This document shows, in pieces, positions 1 through 9,860 of a stretch of DNA of 64,000 nucleotides. Source of the DNA: Aliamphritea spongicola (lineage in GTDB: Bacteria; Pseudomonadota; Gammaproteobacteria; Pseudomonadales; Balneatricaceae); the NCBI GenBank assembly GCA_024347235.1, contig AP025283.1, positions 4,927,657-4,991,656 of the forward strand, in the 5' to 3' direction. A program made the translations under genes and the position numbers. Positions within the stretch are counted from its first letter, which is position 1; each line of letters starts with the position of its first letter. Below the pieces are notes generated by a model. It saw only the letters and a list, made by a program, of their open reading frames with translations, was not told the origin of the DNA and did no database searches.

Positions 1-687
1 ATTCATCAGCGGTCAGCCGCATGCCCACCACAAAGTCAGGCCCCACCGCCGCCCGGACAGCATCCAGTACTTCCATCACAAAGCGCAGCCGGTTATGGGT
101 ATTACCGCCGTAGCCATCGTCACGGGTATTGATCAGCGGCGAGAGAAACTGGCCCAGCAAATGCGAGTGAGATAACAGTTCGATACCGTCGAAGCCCCCT
201 GCTGGCAGCGCACAGCGGTGTCGCAAAACTGAGCAATCACCCGATCGATGTCTTCCTGCTCCATGGCTTTAGGGTAGCCCCGGTGCGCCCGCTCCCGCAG
301 CACCGACGGACCAATGGCCGGCAGCCAGTGGCCGGCATCCGTCACGGTCCGGCGGCCCATATGGGTGATCTGACACATGATCGCCGCACCGTGCTGCTGC
401 ACACCGGCGGTTAACTGCTGAAACCAGGGAATAATGGAGTCGTCCCCGGCGTACAGCTGGCCGAATACTGATGGGCTGTCGGGGGCAATATTGGTGGAAC
501 CACCGATCATGGTCAGGGCAACGCCACCTTTGGCTTTTTCTTCATGGTAGAGCCGGTAGCGATCCCGGGGATGGCCGTCTTCCACATAGGACGGCGCATG
601 GGCGGAACTGAAAATCCGGTTACGGAGGGTCAGGTGCCTTAACTGAAAAGGCTCAAGAAGCGGATCGGTACGTTTTGTATTCGCCAT
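1..687 (-). CDS. Old Yellow Enzyme-family NADH:flavin oxidoreductase (DgcA-like), N-terminal part
   Basis: Flavin-dependent TIM-barrel oxidoreductase, cut off by the left window edge. The N-terminus has the family opening (PLLEPFQLRHLTLRNRI), then YHEEKAKGG and QITHMGRR, which line the FMN site. The frame breaks near position 200; in the next frame it resumes with GFDGIELLSHSHLLGQFLSP and continues in frame to base 1, so the enzyme is probably whole in the organism. The opening resembles dimethylglycine and methylated-amine demethylases of the DgcA group more than classical ene-reductases. That would suit the sarcosine oxidase operon 10 kb away, but the immediate neighbours are an MmgE/PrpD gene and a LysR regulator, so the substrate is not fixed. 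Family call is firm, substrate is inference. Confidence 0.75.
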
Positions 688-878
688 GGGTGCACTGCTA
701 TACGGGTTTTATTATTCGGGGCGCAGGCACAGGTACTGCTTTGGCTAAGGTCTGCAACGCCCCTTTTTATATCCCCGAATATATGCACTGTGCCCGCCAC
801 CAACAAGCCTGCGCTTACAGGCCGGTCAGCAGCGGTCGCATGGTTTACAAAGCTGTCGCATACAGGCATTGCAGCGAT

Positions 879-2242
879 TTAATCTTTCAGCAATGCCAGA
901 TAAGCAACGATCTCATCACTGTCCAGCGTCTGCAGGTTCATCGACAGCTCAGCAATCGTTTGTCGGCGGGTATCCGCCACATAAGGGCCCGCCAGCGTAT
1001 GGAATTTACTGATGATCTCGTCTTCCGTCAGCGGGTTTTCCGGATTCCCCGGGCAATGCAGGGTTCAGAAGTCAGCTCAGTGCCATCATTCAGCACGATG
1101 CGGGCATGGGCCCAGCGTTCCGCCGGGAACAGTGCATCATATTCCTCCACTTCATGGGTGATCACCTTACCGCTGAGTGCCTGCCGGCGGGAATCCCCAG
1201 CCCATCCGCGGTTTCAGCCACTGCCTCAGCGGTAACCACGCCATCGATCAGTGCCGACGCCACCGAAAACGGCAGGCTGTACTGGGCCTGTTCGGTGGTA
1301 TCCGGGTGCTTCACATGCAACCGCGCCCCTGATGGAAGGTGTGAATATGGATTTCAGCAATGTCATCCGGGTTAACTGCATGCTCACTGCGGATCTGCCG
1401 TACTGCCTCAACAGCTGGCTGCGCCCAGCGGCACACCGGATAGGCTTTAAAATACTGTTCGAGAATGTACCAGCGTTCACCCAGATCTCCCCAGATGTCT
1501 GCCACCTTTTCATCGCTGATGGTAATCGCCGGAGCACCGGTAAAGCCGTGCTCGGCCATCAGCGCACAGCTGACCCCGGCCAGCGCGCCCCAGCCGGAAC
1601 CGTCCTTCACCATGGTGGGATAATCAATACAGCGCATCATCTGGCTGCGCGGGCCATAAAACTCTGCACTGCCGATAGCTTCCCAGGTTTTCTCCCGTCC
1701 AGGCCACGTAAGCGCGCCACCACAGCGGCAGCTGCCAGACCGTTCCAGGCCCCGGAGGTGTGGTAGTCATCCGCAGTGGCATGCAGGGCAATGCCCGCAC
1801 GGGTAGCAATTTCATAGCCCATTACCAGGGTGGTGAGCAGCTCTTTACCGTCCACCGGATTCGCACAGATCTGGCTCAGCAGTGCCGGCAGCACCGTCAC
1901 CCCCACATGCCCTTTGGTCAGCACCTGACCGTCGTGGGCATCTACGCTGTCAATCAGCATCGCGCCGTATAAAGCAGAGCCGCAGGCACTGGCTGTGGCG
2001 CCTTCAAACAACAGCGGAATATCCCCGGGATACTGGCTCTGCACAAAACCGGACATAATCCGGCTCAGCCGGGTACTCTGCCCGGCGGCGGCTACGCCCA
2101 GCAGATCCAGCAGGCAGATTTTCGCCTGCTGAATCACGGTATCCGGCAGGCTCTCAAAGCTCAGGTTATGAATGAAGTCGAGACAGGCATCATGCCTTGG
2201 GGTGGTCTGGGTATTCGAATCAAGCGTCATCTGAGTGGTCAT
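879..2242 (-). CDS. MmgE/PrpD family protein
   Basis: Member of the MmgE/PrpD superfamily, which includes 2-methylcitrate dehydratase, cis-aconitate decarboxylase and iminodisuccinate epimerase. The N-terminal helical domain is clear (CLLDLLGVAAAG, DSVDAHDGQ, then a GHVGVTVLPALL stretch and a GYEIATRAG stretch typical of the family). The frame shifts near 1640 and again near 1320; the pieces join end to end and give about 455 residues, the usual family length, ending DEIVAYLALLKD. It lies downstream of the LysR gene in the same direction and upstream of the flavin oxidoreductase, so the three may form one catabolic unit. Which substrate it isomerises or dehydrates cannot be told from the sequence. 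Confidence 0.8.
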
Positions 2243-2389
2243 GGTAATTATTCTTCTCTGAACGTCAGTCGGCAGCTGTTACATACAGCTGTAGCAGCTT
2301 CGACCTTACCCAATCCCGGGCTGTAAAAGAATAATTAAGCGACAAAAACGCGACTAACCGGCAAAGCACCGGCCGCCGGCTAAAACGCC

Positions 2390-3369
2390 TCAGTACGGCG
2401 GGAAGTCTTCCACGCTGTAGGCTTCCTGGGGTAACCAGTCGATTTCCGCCGGTAACTGAGGCACCAACTGGTTATCGTAGATATCCCGGCAGATCCGGGT
2501 AATTTCCAGCGGCAGCGTACCCAGCTCTTCACGCCGGGCCAGCAGGAAAATATAACGGGCATGGCTGCCAGGGGTAATCGGCAGAGGCGTCACCCCTTTC
2601 AGCAACAGCGGGTTTTGCATCAGGCTCATAGTTGGCACGAACGCCCAGCCCTGACCGCTCTGCACAAACTGCATCAGGGTGGTGGTGCTGTCCAGCTCAT
2701 AACGGATCGCCTGCTCCACCCCGATACGCCGGGCAATCAGCTGGGTCAGGCTACCCAGCCGCAGCTCCCGGTTATAGCTGATACAGGGCAGTGCCTGCAC
2801 CAGGGTGCGGATATCCCGGCCATGGGTCTTCACATGTTCGTCCGCCACAATCAGCACAAACGGGTCCCGCAGCACCGGATACACTTCCAGCTCAGGGTGC
2901 TGCTGCATCTGATCACTGGTAATCAGAATATCAATATCCCGCTCCAGCAGGGCATCTTTCAGGGGCGCCATCATCCCGGTGCGCAATGACAGTTTCCGGG
3001 CGGAACTGGCCAGCTGCTCCATGACCTTCTGGGCAGCCACATCCGCAAAGGAATCGATCATCCCCAGCCGTAACCGGTCCAGACCTTCACTGGAGGCCAG
3101 CTGCACCGCGGCCATCATCTGCTGGCTTTCCCCAGTAGCTGGCGGGCGTAACGCAGCAACACCTGACCACTGAGCGTCAGGCGGGTCGGCCGGGCGCGGC
3201 GCACTACCAGCGGTACCGCAAACAAGGTTTCCAGCTGTTTTAATGTCTGGGAGACCGCCGACTGGGTAATGCCCAGCCGTTCAGCCGCCTGCGTAATCGT
3301 TTCCGATTCAGCAATGGCAACAAAACTTTTCAGGGCACTCAGCTCAGCAAATTTTTCATTTTTCAGCAC
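2390..3369 (-). CDS. LysR family transcriptional regulator
   Basis: DNA-binding regulator of about 326 residues. The first 65 residues hold the winged helix-turn-helix (LKSFVAIAESETITQAAERLG, then QSAVSQTLKQLE). The rest is the periplasmic-binding-like effector domain, with VLRDPFVLIVADEH and ALPCISYNREL as recognisable strands. The frame breaks near 3117, between the linker helix and the effector domain; the two parts are contiguous. It is transcribed leftward, toward the MmgE/PrpD gene 150 bases away, and divergently from the acetyltransferase at 3477. It is likely to control the MmgE/PrpD and flavin oxidoreductase genes (inference from adjacency). Confidence 0.85.
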
Positions 3370-3476
3370 AGGGACTTCTCATCTGAACAGATGTTGCAAC
3401 TATCAACCAAAGCATTGTCCACCACAAGTATAAATACGGTTTTACAGGGTTTCATCGCCGCTCTAAGATAGACCGC

Positions 3477-3963
3477 ATGCAAACATCATCCGCCTTTAGC
3501 CTGAAACCTCTGGAAAACACCGCAGAACAGCGGCTGTCTGCTGCCCGGCTGATCTGTACCAATATGGGTGATTACTACCGCAAATATTCCATGGCCTGGA
3601 ACCAGCAGATATTCGATCAGAACTGGCCCCACCGGCAGAACTTCAGCATCTGCCACGGCACCACGCCCATCGGCCTGCTCAGCCTCTCCCTGTACAACCG
3701 CCACGCCTATATCCGTGAATTACAGATCATGCCCGGTTGGCAAGGCCGGGGGCCGGAAGCTGGCCCTGCAGGCAGCCGAACAACTGGCACGGCAACATAA
3801 CTGTGAATGCTTACGGCTGAAGGTTTTTATCTGTAATCCGGCGCTGAAACTGTACGACCGTGCCGGTTTTCTGATCAAAATGCGCGATGGTGATATTTTT
3901 GGCATGGAGAAAAATATCACCGCAGCCCCTGCTCAAACGCCCGCCAGATACAGCCTGCGCTAA
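3477..3963 (+). CDS. GNAT family N-acetyltransferase
   Basis: Acetyl-CoA-dependent N-acetyltransferase of about 162 residues. The core GNAT strand and acetyl-CoA loop read IRELQIMPGWQGRG followed by GRKLALQAAEQLA, the Q/R-x-x-G-x-G/A pyrophosphate loop. The second acetyl-CoA motif is CECLRLKVFICNPALKLYDR with AGFLIKM after it. One G is missing from the GGGGG run near 3750, which breaks the frame exactly in the loop; restoring it joins the halves. It is divergent from the LysR gene, with about 107 bases between the two starts. The acyl acceptor is unknown. Confidence 0.8.
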
Positions 3964-4061
3964 CCGCTTCAGACACCTTAAAACAGTAAAATCCCCTTTT
4001 CCCCGCCACATTAAGTGACGCCTGCTAAGCTTAGAGTAACCTGTCTGAAAGGGGTATTACG

Positions 4062-4975
4062 GTGTTGCTGTTCAGTTATATTGGCCGCAAACTGGCACAT
4101 TTCCTCGCTAAGCCACACGATACCGAGGAGTTATTTCCCACCAGTAATCCGGCACTGTTACAAAGAACATTACGCAAAGGCGATATTTTACTTGTCGAGG
4201 GTACCAGTCACTTCAGCACCAGCATCAAGTACCTTTCCCAGTCCACCTGGTCCCATGCCGCTCTGTATATCGGCGATCACCTGAGCAGCCAGGAAGATAT
4301 CGACGCGGGCATTGAACCCCTGTCACTGCTGGAAGCAGACATTGAACACGGTGTCAGGGTACTTCCACTAAGCGCCTATGAAACCCTGCACAGCCGTATC
4401 TGCCGGCCAATCGGTTTGTCTGAGAGTGAAATTAATCAGGTGATTCAGTTTGCGGTTGCCCGCATCGGCGACAGTTATGACCTGAAGAACATCTTCGATC
4501 TGGCCCGTTATCTGATCCCGACGCCGCCGATTCCGACGAAATGGCGCCGTAAAGCCCTGACGCTGGGCAGCGGCGACCCGACGCAGGCTATCTGTTCTTC
4601 TCTTATAGCCCAGGCATTTCAGTCAATTAAATACCCTATCCTGCCAGACATCATCTATGAAAACCCGGAAGACGCCGAACGAATCAGCCACTACCAGCGC
4701 ATGCACCGGCACCGGGACCCCAGCCTGTTTACCCCACGGGATTCGACGTATCGCCCTACTTTGAAGTGATCAAACCCATGGTACAGAGCGGCTTTGACCA
4801 CCATGCCATCAACTGGGTAGAACCCCATCCCGCTGAAGAAGCCATCAGCACTGAACAGGTACCGGTGGCAGAACCAGTGGGCAACATGGCGAATACTGCC
4901 AGCATTCAGGCCCAGGCCGATATGGAGGCCGCCGCCATCCGGGTAGATGTGTCCACGGATAAAACCCCGGGCTAA
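4062..4975 (+). CDS. YiiX/YaeF-like permuted papain-fold lipid hydrolase
   Basis: Member of the circularly permuted NlpC/P60-like papain fold (YiiX/YaeF, C92), generally linked with cleavage of lipid or amide bonds at the envelope. The catalytic His sits in WSHAALYIGD (about residue 63) and the Cys in AICSSLIAQAF (about residue 178). A base is lost near 4740; restoring it continues the protein through DVSPYFEVIKPMVQSGF to an acidic C-terminal tail ending at 4975, about 305 residues. The start is GTG at 4062, preceded by a GGGG Shine-Dalgarno run. An N-terminal leader (LFSYIGRKLAHFLAK) resembles a membrane-associating helix. No neighbour suggests a specific substrate. Confidence 0.75.
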
Positions 4976-5058
4976 TCTATCCCGAAGATGCGACTAAATA
5001 CCTTTAATGGCTATCTAACTTATTGATAAAAGAACATATATTTATAAATATTTATACT

Positions 5059-5077
5059 AATGATAATTACTATCATT
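5059..5077 (+). promoter_or_regulatory. Fur box upstream of TonB-dependent receptor
   Basis: The 19 bases from 5059 to 5077 form an imperfect palindrome of GATAAT-type hexamers (aatgataat, one middle base, then tactatcatt on the other arm), close to the Fur consensus. They lie in a very AT-rich stretch about 140 bases before the receptor start. This predicts repression by ferric Fur when iron is plentiful. Confidence 0.75.
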
Positions 5078-5217
5078 ATACTTTACATAAAATTCCCGCC
5101 CCGATACTATCTGCGCCCATAAAAGTTCCCCAACTTTTTTCCGATCTCTTATTTTGCTGTTAAGAGGGAATCTCACACAGCATCCCGTACCGATGCTGAC
5201 ATCACGGATAGGTATAC

Positions 5218-7278
5218 ATGGCTCATTTTAATAAGAACGCCCTTGCCCTGGCAGTTGCTGCCAATATGTCATTTGCTCTGCCTGCACTGGCTGAAAACAC
5301 TGCTTCGGCTCAGGAAGCCGGTGTGGTGATTGTTACCGGTAGTAAAATCGACCGACCGGAAGATAAAACCCTGGCCAGTGTTGAAGTCATTACTGAAGAT
5401 GAAATCCGTGCCCACGGTGACCAGACACTGTCAGATATCATCAGCCGGACACCCGGCTTATACACCCAGTCTGATAACGAAGACTGGGGATCCGTGGCAT
5501 CCTCTCTCCGGCCTGAACGATCAGGGCCCGGCATCCCCAAGCGGCGCTATCTCCGTATTTGTGGATGATGCCGTACAGATGCAGAGCTTGCTAACCTCTA
5601 ACCCGCTGGGCCTGTGGGATGTTCAGCAAGTGGAAGTGCACAGTGGCTCCCAGTCCACCACTCAGGGCCGTAACTCACTGGCCGGTGCCGTTGTTATCCG
5701 TACCAACGATCCGACCTTTGAGCCGGAATTTGCCGCCCGTACCAATGCTGGCTCATTCGGCCAGAGAGGCGGCTCGGTACTGGCTAACGGTGAGCTGATT
5801 GACGGTACCGTTGCCGGCCGTGTGGCCATTGATTACCAGTCTGAAGACGGCTACATCGAGAACATCGCCCGGAATGAAGACGCGAACGACAAAAGCAGCC
5901 TGAATGCCCGCGCCAAGTTGCTGATTCAGCCTTCCGCGGACATGGATCTGTTGCTGACCTTTGCCCACGTAGACAACAAAGCCGGCACCAATGCAGTTAA
6001 CCAGAGCAACGGCGTACCCAGCTATTACAAACTGTCCCAGAACACCGATACCAAATCGGATGTGAAGCAGGACAGCGCCACAGCCAAGCTGGACTACTAC
6101 CTGACTGATGAGCTAACCCTCACCAGTATCACCTCCGGCACCAAGGCCGAACTGGATACTGTTCTGACTTCGACCAGTCAGCCGGTGCCAACCAGATTGT
6201 CCCCGTAAGCAAGAACAAAAACCATCAGTCAGGAATTACGTCTGGGTTATAACGCAGACACACTGGACGGTTTCCTGGGCGTCTATTTTGCCAAGTACAC
6301 CGGCAAAACCGATGATCAGTTCTTTAACGGAGCAACCACACTGATCGATGTACAGGGCGATATTGATATTGAAAACAAAGCACTCTTCGGTGAAGCAAAC
6401 TGGCGTTTTCAGGATCGCTGGGAACTGACCGGTGGTTTCCGTTTCGACAACGAAAAGAACACCACCAAGCTGGATTATCAGACCAATCTGGTCAACTCCG
6501 CCACGGATGCCAATGTCAGCACAGAAGAAGACGTCTTCCTGCCCAAGCTTGGCCTGAGCTATGACCTGAGTGATAAACAGACTGTGGGTATCGTCTGGAA
6601 AAAGGCTATCGCAGCGGCGGTGTAAACCTGCGTACCGGTTCTTCTCACCAGGCATATGATGCTGAATTCACCACTACCACTGAACTGTCATGGCGCGGTA
6701 AATGGCTGGATGACCGGATCACCACCAAAGCAAACATCTACCACACGAAGTGGAAAGATCAGCAGGTCAGTGTTCAGAACGGTACCGTTACGGATGTGGT
6801 CAATGCTGCAGACAGCCAGTTGCAGGGCCTTGAGCTGTCTGCTGAATTTGCCGCAACCGACCAGTTGACGCTGTTCACCAGTGCCGCCTACAACGACACT
6901 GAATACAAGAACTTTGTCGACGGCACAGACAACTACAACGGGCAGGAATTCTTGTTTGCCCCTAAGTTTACCGCTTCCGTTGGTGCCAACTATCAGTTTA
7001 ATAAACGCTGGATGATGGCAACGGATGTGATCTACCGGGGCGACAGTGTGTCTGGTTATACCTTCGACGGCAGCGGCAATGTCACGGACGAACGCCGTAA
7101 CGACTCCGTCACACTGGTAAACGTAAATACCGAATACGCCATTAACGATAACTTCCGGGTCAGCGGTTATGTGAAAAACCTGTTTGATAAGGAATACATC
7201 ACCAATAATCAGACCGGCAACGTACTGGATGTAGGTGCGCCGATGACCTTCGGTGTCGCCCTGCGCTACGACTACTGA
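5218..7278 (+). CDS. TonB-dependent outer membrane receptor (siderophore/iron type)
   Basis: Outer membrane beta-barrel transporter of about 690 residues powered by TonB. It opens with a signal peptide (FNKNALALAVAANMSFALPALA). The plug domain follows, with TGSKIDRPEDKTLASVEVIT and TLSDIISRTPGLYTQ. The barrel ends in the typical final strand, FGVALRYDY, with an aromatic last residue, preceded by YVKNLFDKEYITNN, the family's late NLFDK signature. Frames break near 5530, 6200 and 6610, and all pieces align as one receptor. A Fur box lies upstream and a strong terminator directly downstream, so it is probably a single-gene transcript induced by iron starvation. The ligand cannot be read from the sequence. 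Confidence 0.85.
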
Positions 7279-7300
7279 TACGTCTGCAGGCACCATAAAA

Positions 7301-7327
7301 CGCCGGGCTAAATCGCCCGGCGTTTTT
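7301..7327 (+). terminator. Rho-independent terminator after the TonB receptor
   Basis: Perfect 8-bp stem CGCCGGGC/GCCCGGCG with a six-base loop, followed by TTTTT. An A run on the other side lets it also work leftward for the converging EamA gene, which ends at 7331. Confidence 0.9.
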
Positions 7328-7330
7328 ATA

Positions 7331-8256
7331 TCAGCGCTTCACGGTCACCAGCAATCCGGCGGCGATAATCAGCAACATGCCGCACAGGGTCGCCACACTC
7401 GGCACCGTGTTAAAAACAGAAAATCCCACACCCCGACAAACACCAGATAGCTGTAATCAAAAGTAGCCACCAGCGGCGGCGGTGCCACCTGATAGGCACC
7501 TACCAGGGTAATGCTGATACCGATGGTCAGAAACGCCAGCACCAGAAATAACAGCCACTGTGCCCAGCCCGCTTCACTCCACTGCCCCAGCAAAAACGGC
7601 AGCTCTGCCGCAGCCTCACCGACACCCTGCCAGCTATACAGAATCAGGCTGAACACCGCCCCCAGTAACAGCAGCATTACCGTTAAAGACAACGCCAGTG
7701 CCGCCATCGGCATGGTCTGACACTTACTGCGGGTAGTGACATTGGTCAGGGCATACATCAGGCCGCCAAATACCGGCACCAGCGCCCAGGCGGTAAAGGC
7801 ATCACCGCCCGGCTGCAGAATCACCAGCACGCCGCAGAAGCCCATTCCAATAGCCACCCAGCCCCGTGGGGTAACCGGCTCACCAAGCACAAAAGCGGAT
7901 AGCAAAGTGACGAAAATCGGTCCGGTATAAAACCCGGCAGCGATAACCGACAGGCTGAGAAAAGGAATGGCCGCATACAGAGAAATGTACATCAGCACCA
8001 TGAACGCTGACCGGATCAGCGCCCACTTCTGTACTGCATCCTGCCAGATGTTTTGCTGCTGGCGCATCAGCATGGCCACCAGCAACAGCAGCGGAATCGC
8101 CAGTACGCCCCGCAAAGTAAAGATCTGCCAGAGGGTTAAATCACCACTGTAATGCTTAACCAGCGCATCCTGAACCGACATCATAAAAACGGCAATCACA
8201 ATCAGGCTGATACCCAGTAACTTGCGGTCAGCAGCGGGCTGTATGGCGGCGGTCAT
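7331..8256 (-). CDS. EamA/DMT family transporter
   Basis: Inner membrane permease of the drug/metabolite transporter superfamily with ten predicted membrane helices in two EamA repeats. The first repeat starts LLGISLIVIAVFMMSVQDALVK and holds GFYTGPIFVTLLSAFVLGE; the second starts about residue 160 (ALVPVFGGLMYALTNVTTR). One base is missing near 7410, so the uncorrected frame ends in an odd Cys/Arg-rich tail; in the next frame it ends NTVPSVATLCGMLLIIAAGL and VTVKR, a proper tenth helix and basic end. It has no operon partners and faces the receptor gene tail to tail. Substrate unknown. Confidence 0.85.
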
Positions 8257-8445
8257 ATCGGTTACTCCTTGAGATACGTCGGAATATCTTGCCGCACGGG
8301 GGTGCTGAGGTACAGGTCAGTTTGTGCATAGTCATTATGCATAAGCGACGTGTTGTTTTTCTCTATGCAGGGTTGCTTTAAGAAAAGGGGCTGATGGTTG
8401 GGATGATCTTTTCCCTTTGTGGGAAATACTGCAATGTAAAAAGGG

Positions 8446-8738
8446 GTTGATGGTTGGGTGTTTTTTTGTTTTTGTGCTGGCTCTTTCTTCGGATGACCTT
8501 TTTCGCTAACGCGACTCAAGGCCTTTGGAACCGCGCAAAGGCCTTAAGAATCCAAACGCGGCCCCACTGTTTGTCCGGCTACGCCGGATGCCCTGCGCGG
8601 CTCATTTTTGTATGCGCTCCTGCAAACTCGGCCGCTTCGCGCCCTCAGACAATGCATACGCTTAACCATACAAAAACTGCGCTGCTCGGCTGCACAGAAG
8701 GGGAAAATTTTGTGCCAGACTCACGTGAGTTACTTTGA
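8446..8738 (+). repeat. Structured repeat, copy 1 (left arm of inverted pair)
   Basis: About 290 bases that recur in inverse orientation at 9477-9760. The best core, 8485-8603, is roughly 90% identical by eye to the other copy. It contains several hairpins: a perfect 10-bp stem AAGGCCTTTG/CAAAGGCCTT near 8518-8545, TCCGGC/GCCGGA near 8574-8588, a long-range 10-bp stem 8605-8614 with 8667-8676, and the palindrome ACTCACGTGAGT near 8719-8730. The long-range stem and the last palindrome differ in sequence from the other copy yet pair perfectly in both. Reading frames across it are not conserved between copies, so it is not a protein gene. It could be a mobile element remnant or a structured RNA. 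Confidence 0.8.
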
Positions 8739-8834
8739 TACAAATTTTCTTCAGCTTAATCATCTCTATCGCTGAGATGATCAGGATATACTCCATATTC
8801 GTAAGACCACACTTTAAAAATGGAACTTTTAATT

Positions 8835-9367
8835 ATGAAAAACTATTCTTTTATGCTATCTATTCTTGCGATAAGTGCTTGTAGTAACGAAGGAAGTAAG
8901 CACATTCAAGAATATGTAATGCCTTCATCAGAATCAAAATACACGTCTGATTTATCCTTAGATTTAATCATTGAAGATGTGAGCAATCCTCCCAAGAAAC
9001 CAGCAGTACCGGCAATCGTTATAAACACCCTAAAAGACGCGGGTATTTTGTCTGCTGTTAACCACACCTATTCTGTTGAAGGCACGGTTATAGACGCTAA
9101 TCTCAATCGGTTAGCCGAACCTGAAATGCAAATAGAAACGTTGAAAAAGGTCTGAATACAGAGTTACCGGAAGGTATGAAATTAACTACATTCGAGGGAG
9201 TTGGAGACTTTGCAACACTCAATGAATACAGCTCCACTCTTCAGACCACAAGCAGCATAACCTTCATACAACAAGAATATATGGTAACGCTGACATCACC
9301 GATTGATAGCGCAACACTGAAAGGAGTGGCCACAGACTATTCATCCTGGTTAAGCAAAGCTCTGTAA
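8835..9367 (+). CDS. Small AT-rich lipoprotein of unknown function
   Basis: About 177 residues. It begins with a short lipoprotein signal (MKNYSFMLSILAISAC, lipobox ISAC), so the mature protein should be lipid-anchored through Cys 16. No family is recognised. The middle holds VPAIVINTLKDAGILSAVNHTYSVEG and the end reads SATLKGVATDYSSWLSKAL. An A is missing from the AAAAA run near 9145; restoring it turns the stop into KGLNTELPEGMK and joins both halves. Another ATG lies 15 bases upstream; I prefer 8835 because the signal peptide then begins with MKN. The gene is much richer in A+T than its neighbours and sits between two inverted repeat copies, which suggests recent acquisition. Confidence 0.6.
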
Positions 9368-9476
9368 AAATAGCCCACCAATACCGATGAACCTGCTATT
9401 CGTCATGTTCATCGGTAGAACTCCAAAATCAAATTTCATCTGTTACCCTCTTCTTACCCCCTCACAGATTACTCCC

Positions 9477-9760
9477 TCAAATAACTACGGAGTAGCCCGA
9501 TTCCCTTCCGTGCAGCCGAGCATCGTAGCTGACAACAGATAAGCCGGATAAATTGTTTGAGAGCGCGTAGCGGTCGAGTTTTTAGGAGGCCTGTTGTCAG
9601 TGAGACGCGCAGGAATCCGGCGCAGCCGGACAAGCGGTGGGGCGGCGTTTGGATTCTTAAGGCCTTTGCGCCGTTACAAAGGTCTTGAGTCGCGTTAGCG
9701 AAAAAGATCATCCCAAGTTAAACATCAGCACAAAAACAAAGAAAACATCAAAACCATCAG
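9477..9760 (-). repeat. Structured repeat, copy 2 (right arm of inverted pair)
   Basis: Inverted copy of the element at 8446-8738; both point inward, toward the lipoprotein gene. Conserved hairpins are the CAAAGG-type stem at about 9656-9685 and TCCGGC/GCCGGA near 9616-9631. The long-range stem is formed here by 9591-9600 and 9529-9538 (CTGTTGTCAG and CTGACAACAG), with a 52-base interior exactly as in copy 1, although eight of its ten pairs differ. A small CTAC/GTAG hairpin near 9484-9494 replaces the ACTCACGTGAGT palindrome of copy 1. Confidence 0.8.
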
Positions 9761-9793
9761 CTCATATAAAGCACCCGCAGGATAACCACAAAC

Positions 9794-9822
9794 AAAAACG
9801 CCGGACTAAAAGCCCGGCGTTT
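9794..9822 (-). terminator. Rho-independent terminator after the sox operon
   Basis: Stem CGCCGG/CCGGCG with a nine-base loop. On the minus strand it is followed by a TTTTTG run. It lies 39 bases beyond the stop of the last sox-operon gene and is similar in sequence to the terminator at 7301. Confidence 0.8.
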
Positions 9823-9860
9823 GGGTTGCGGTCAACAACCAGAAAATCACACTGGAGTGA

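Noticed and set aside
4766..4975. Separate small gene after the YiiX-like gene
   Set aside because: Restoring one base near 4740 joins it to the upstream protein as DVSPYFEVIKPMV, a known tail of that family.
8262..8738. Open frames on both strands across the left repeat, with look-alikes in the right repeat
   Set aside because: The peptide similarity between copies stops at an indel while the DNA similarity and hairpins continue, so the conservation is at DNA or RNA level.
8446..9760. Integron cassette with attC sites
   Set aside because: A GTTAAGC-like heptamer (complement of gcttaac) occurs in copy 1 but not copy 2, the copies are inverted rather than direct, and there is no integrase.
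8446..9760. Insertion sequence
   Set aside because: No transposase-like reading frame lies between or next to the repeats.
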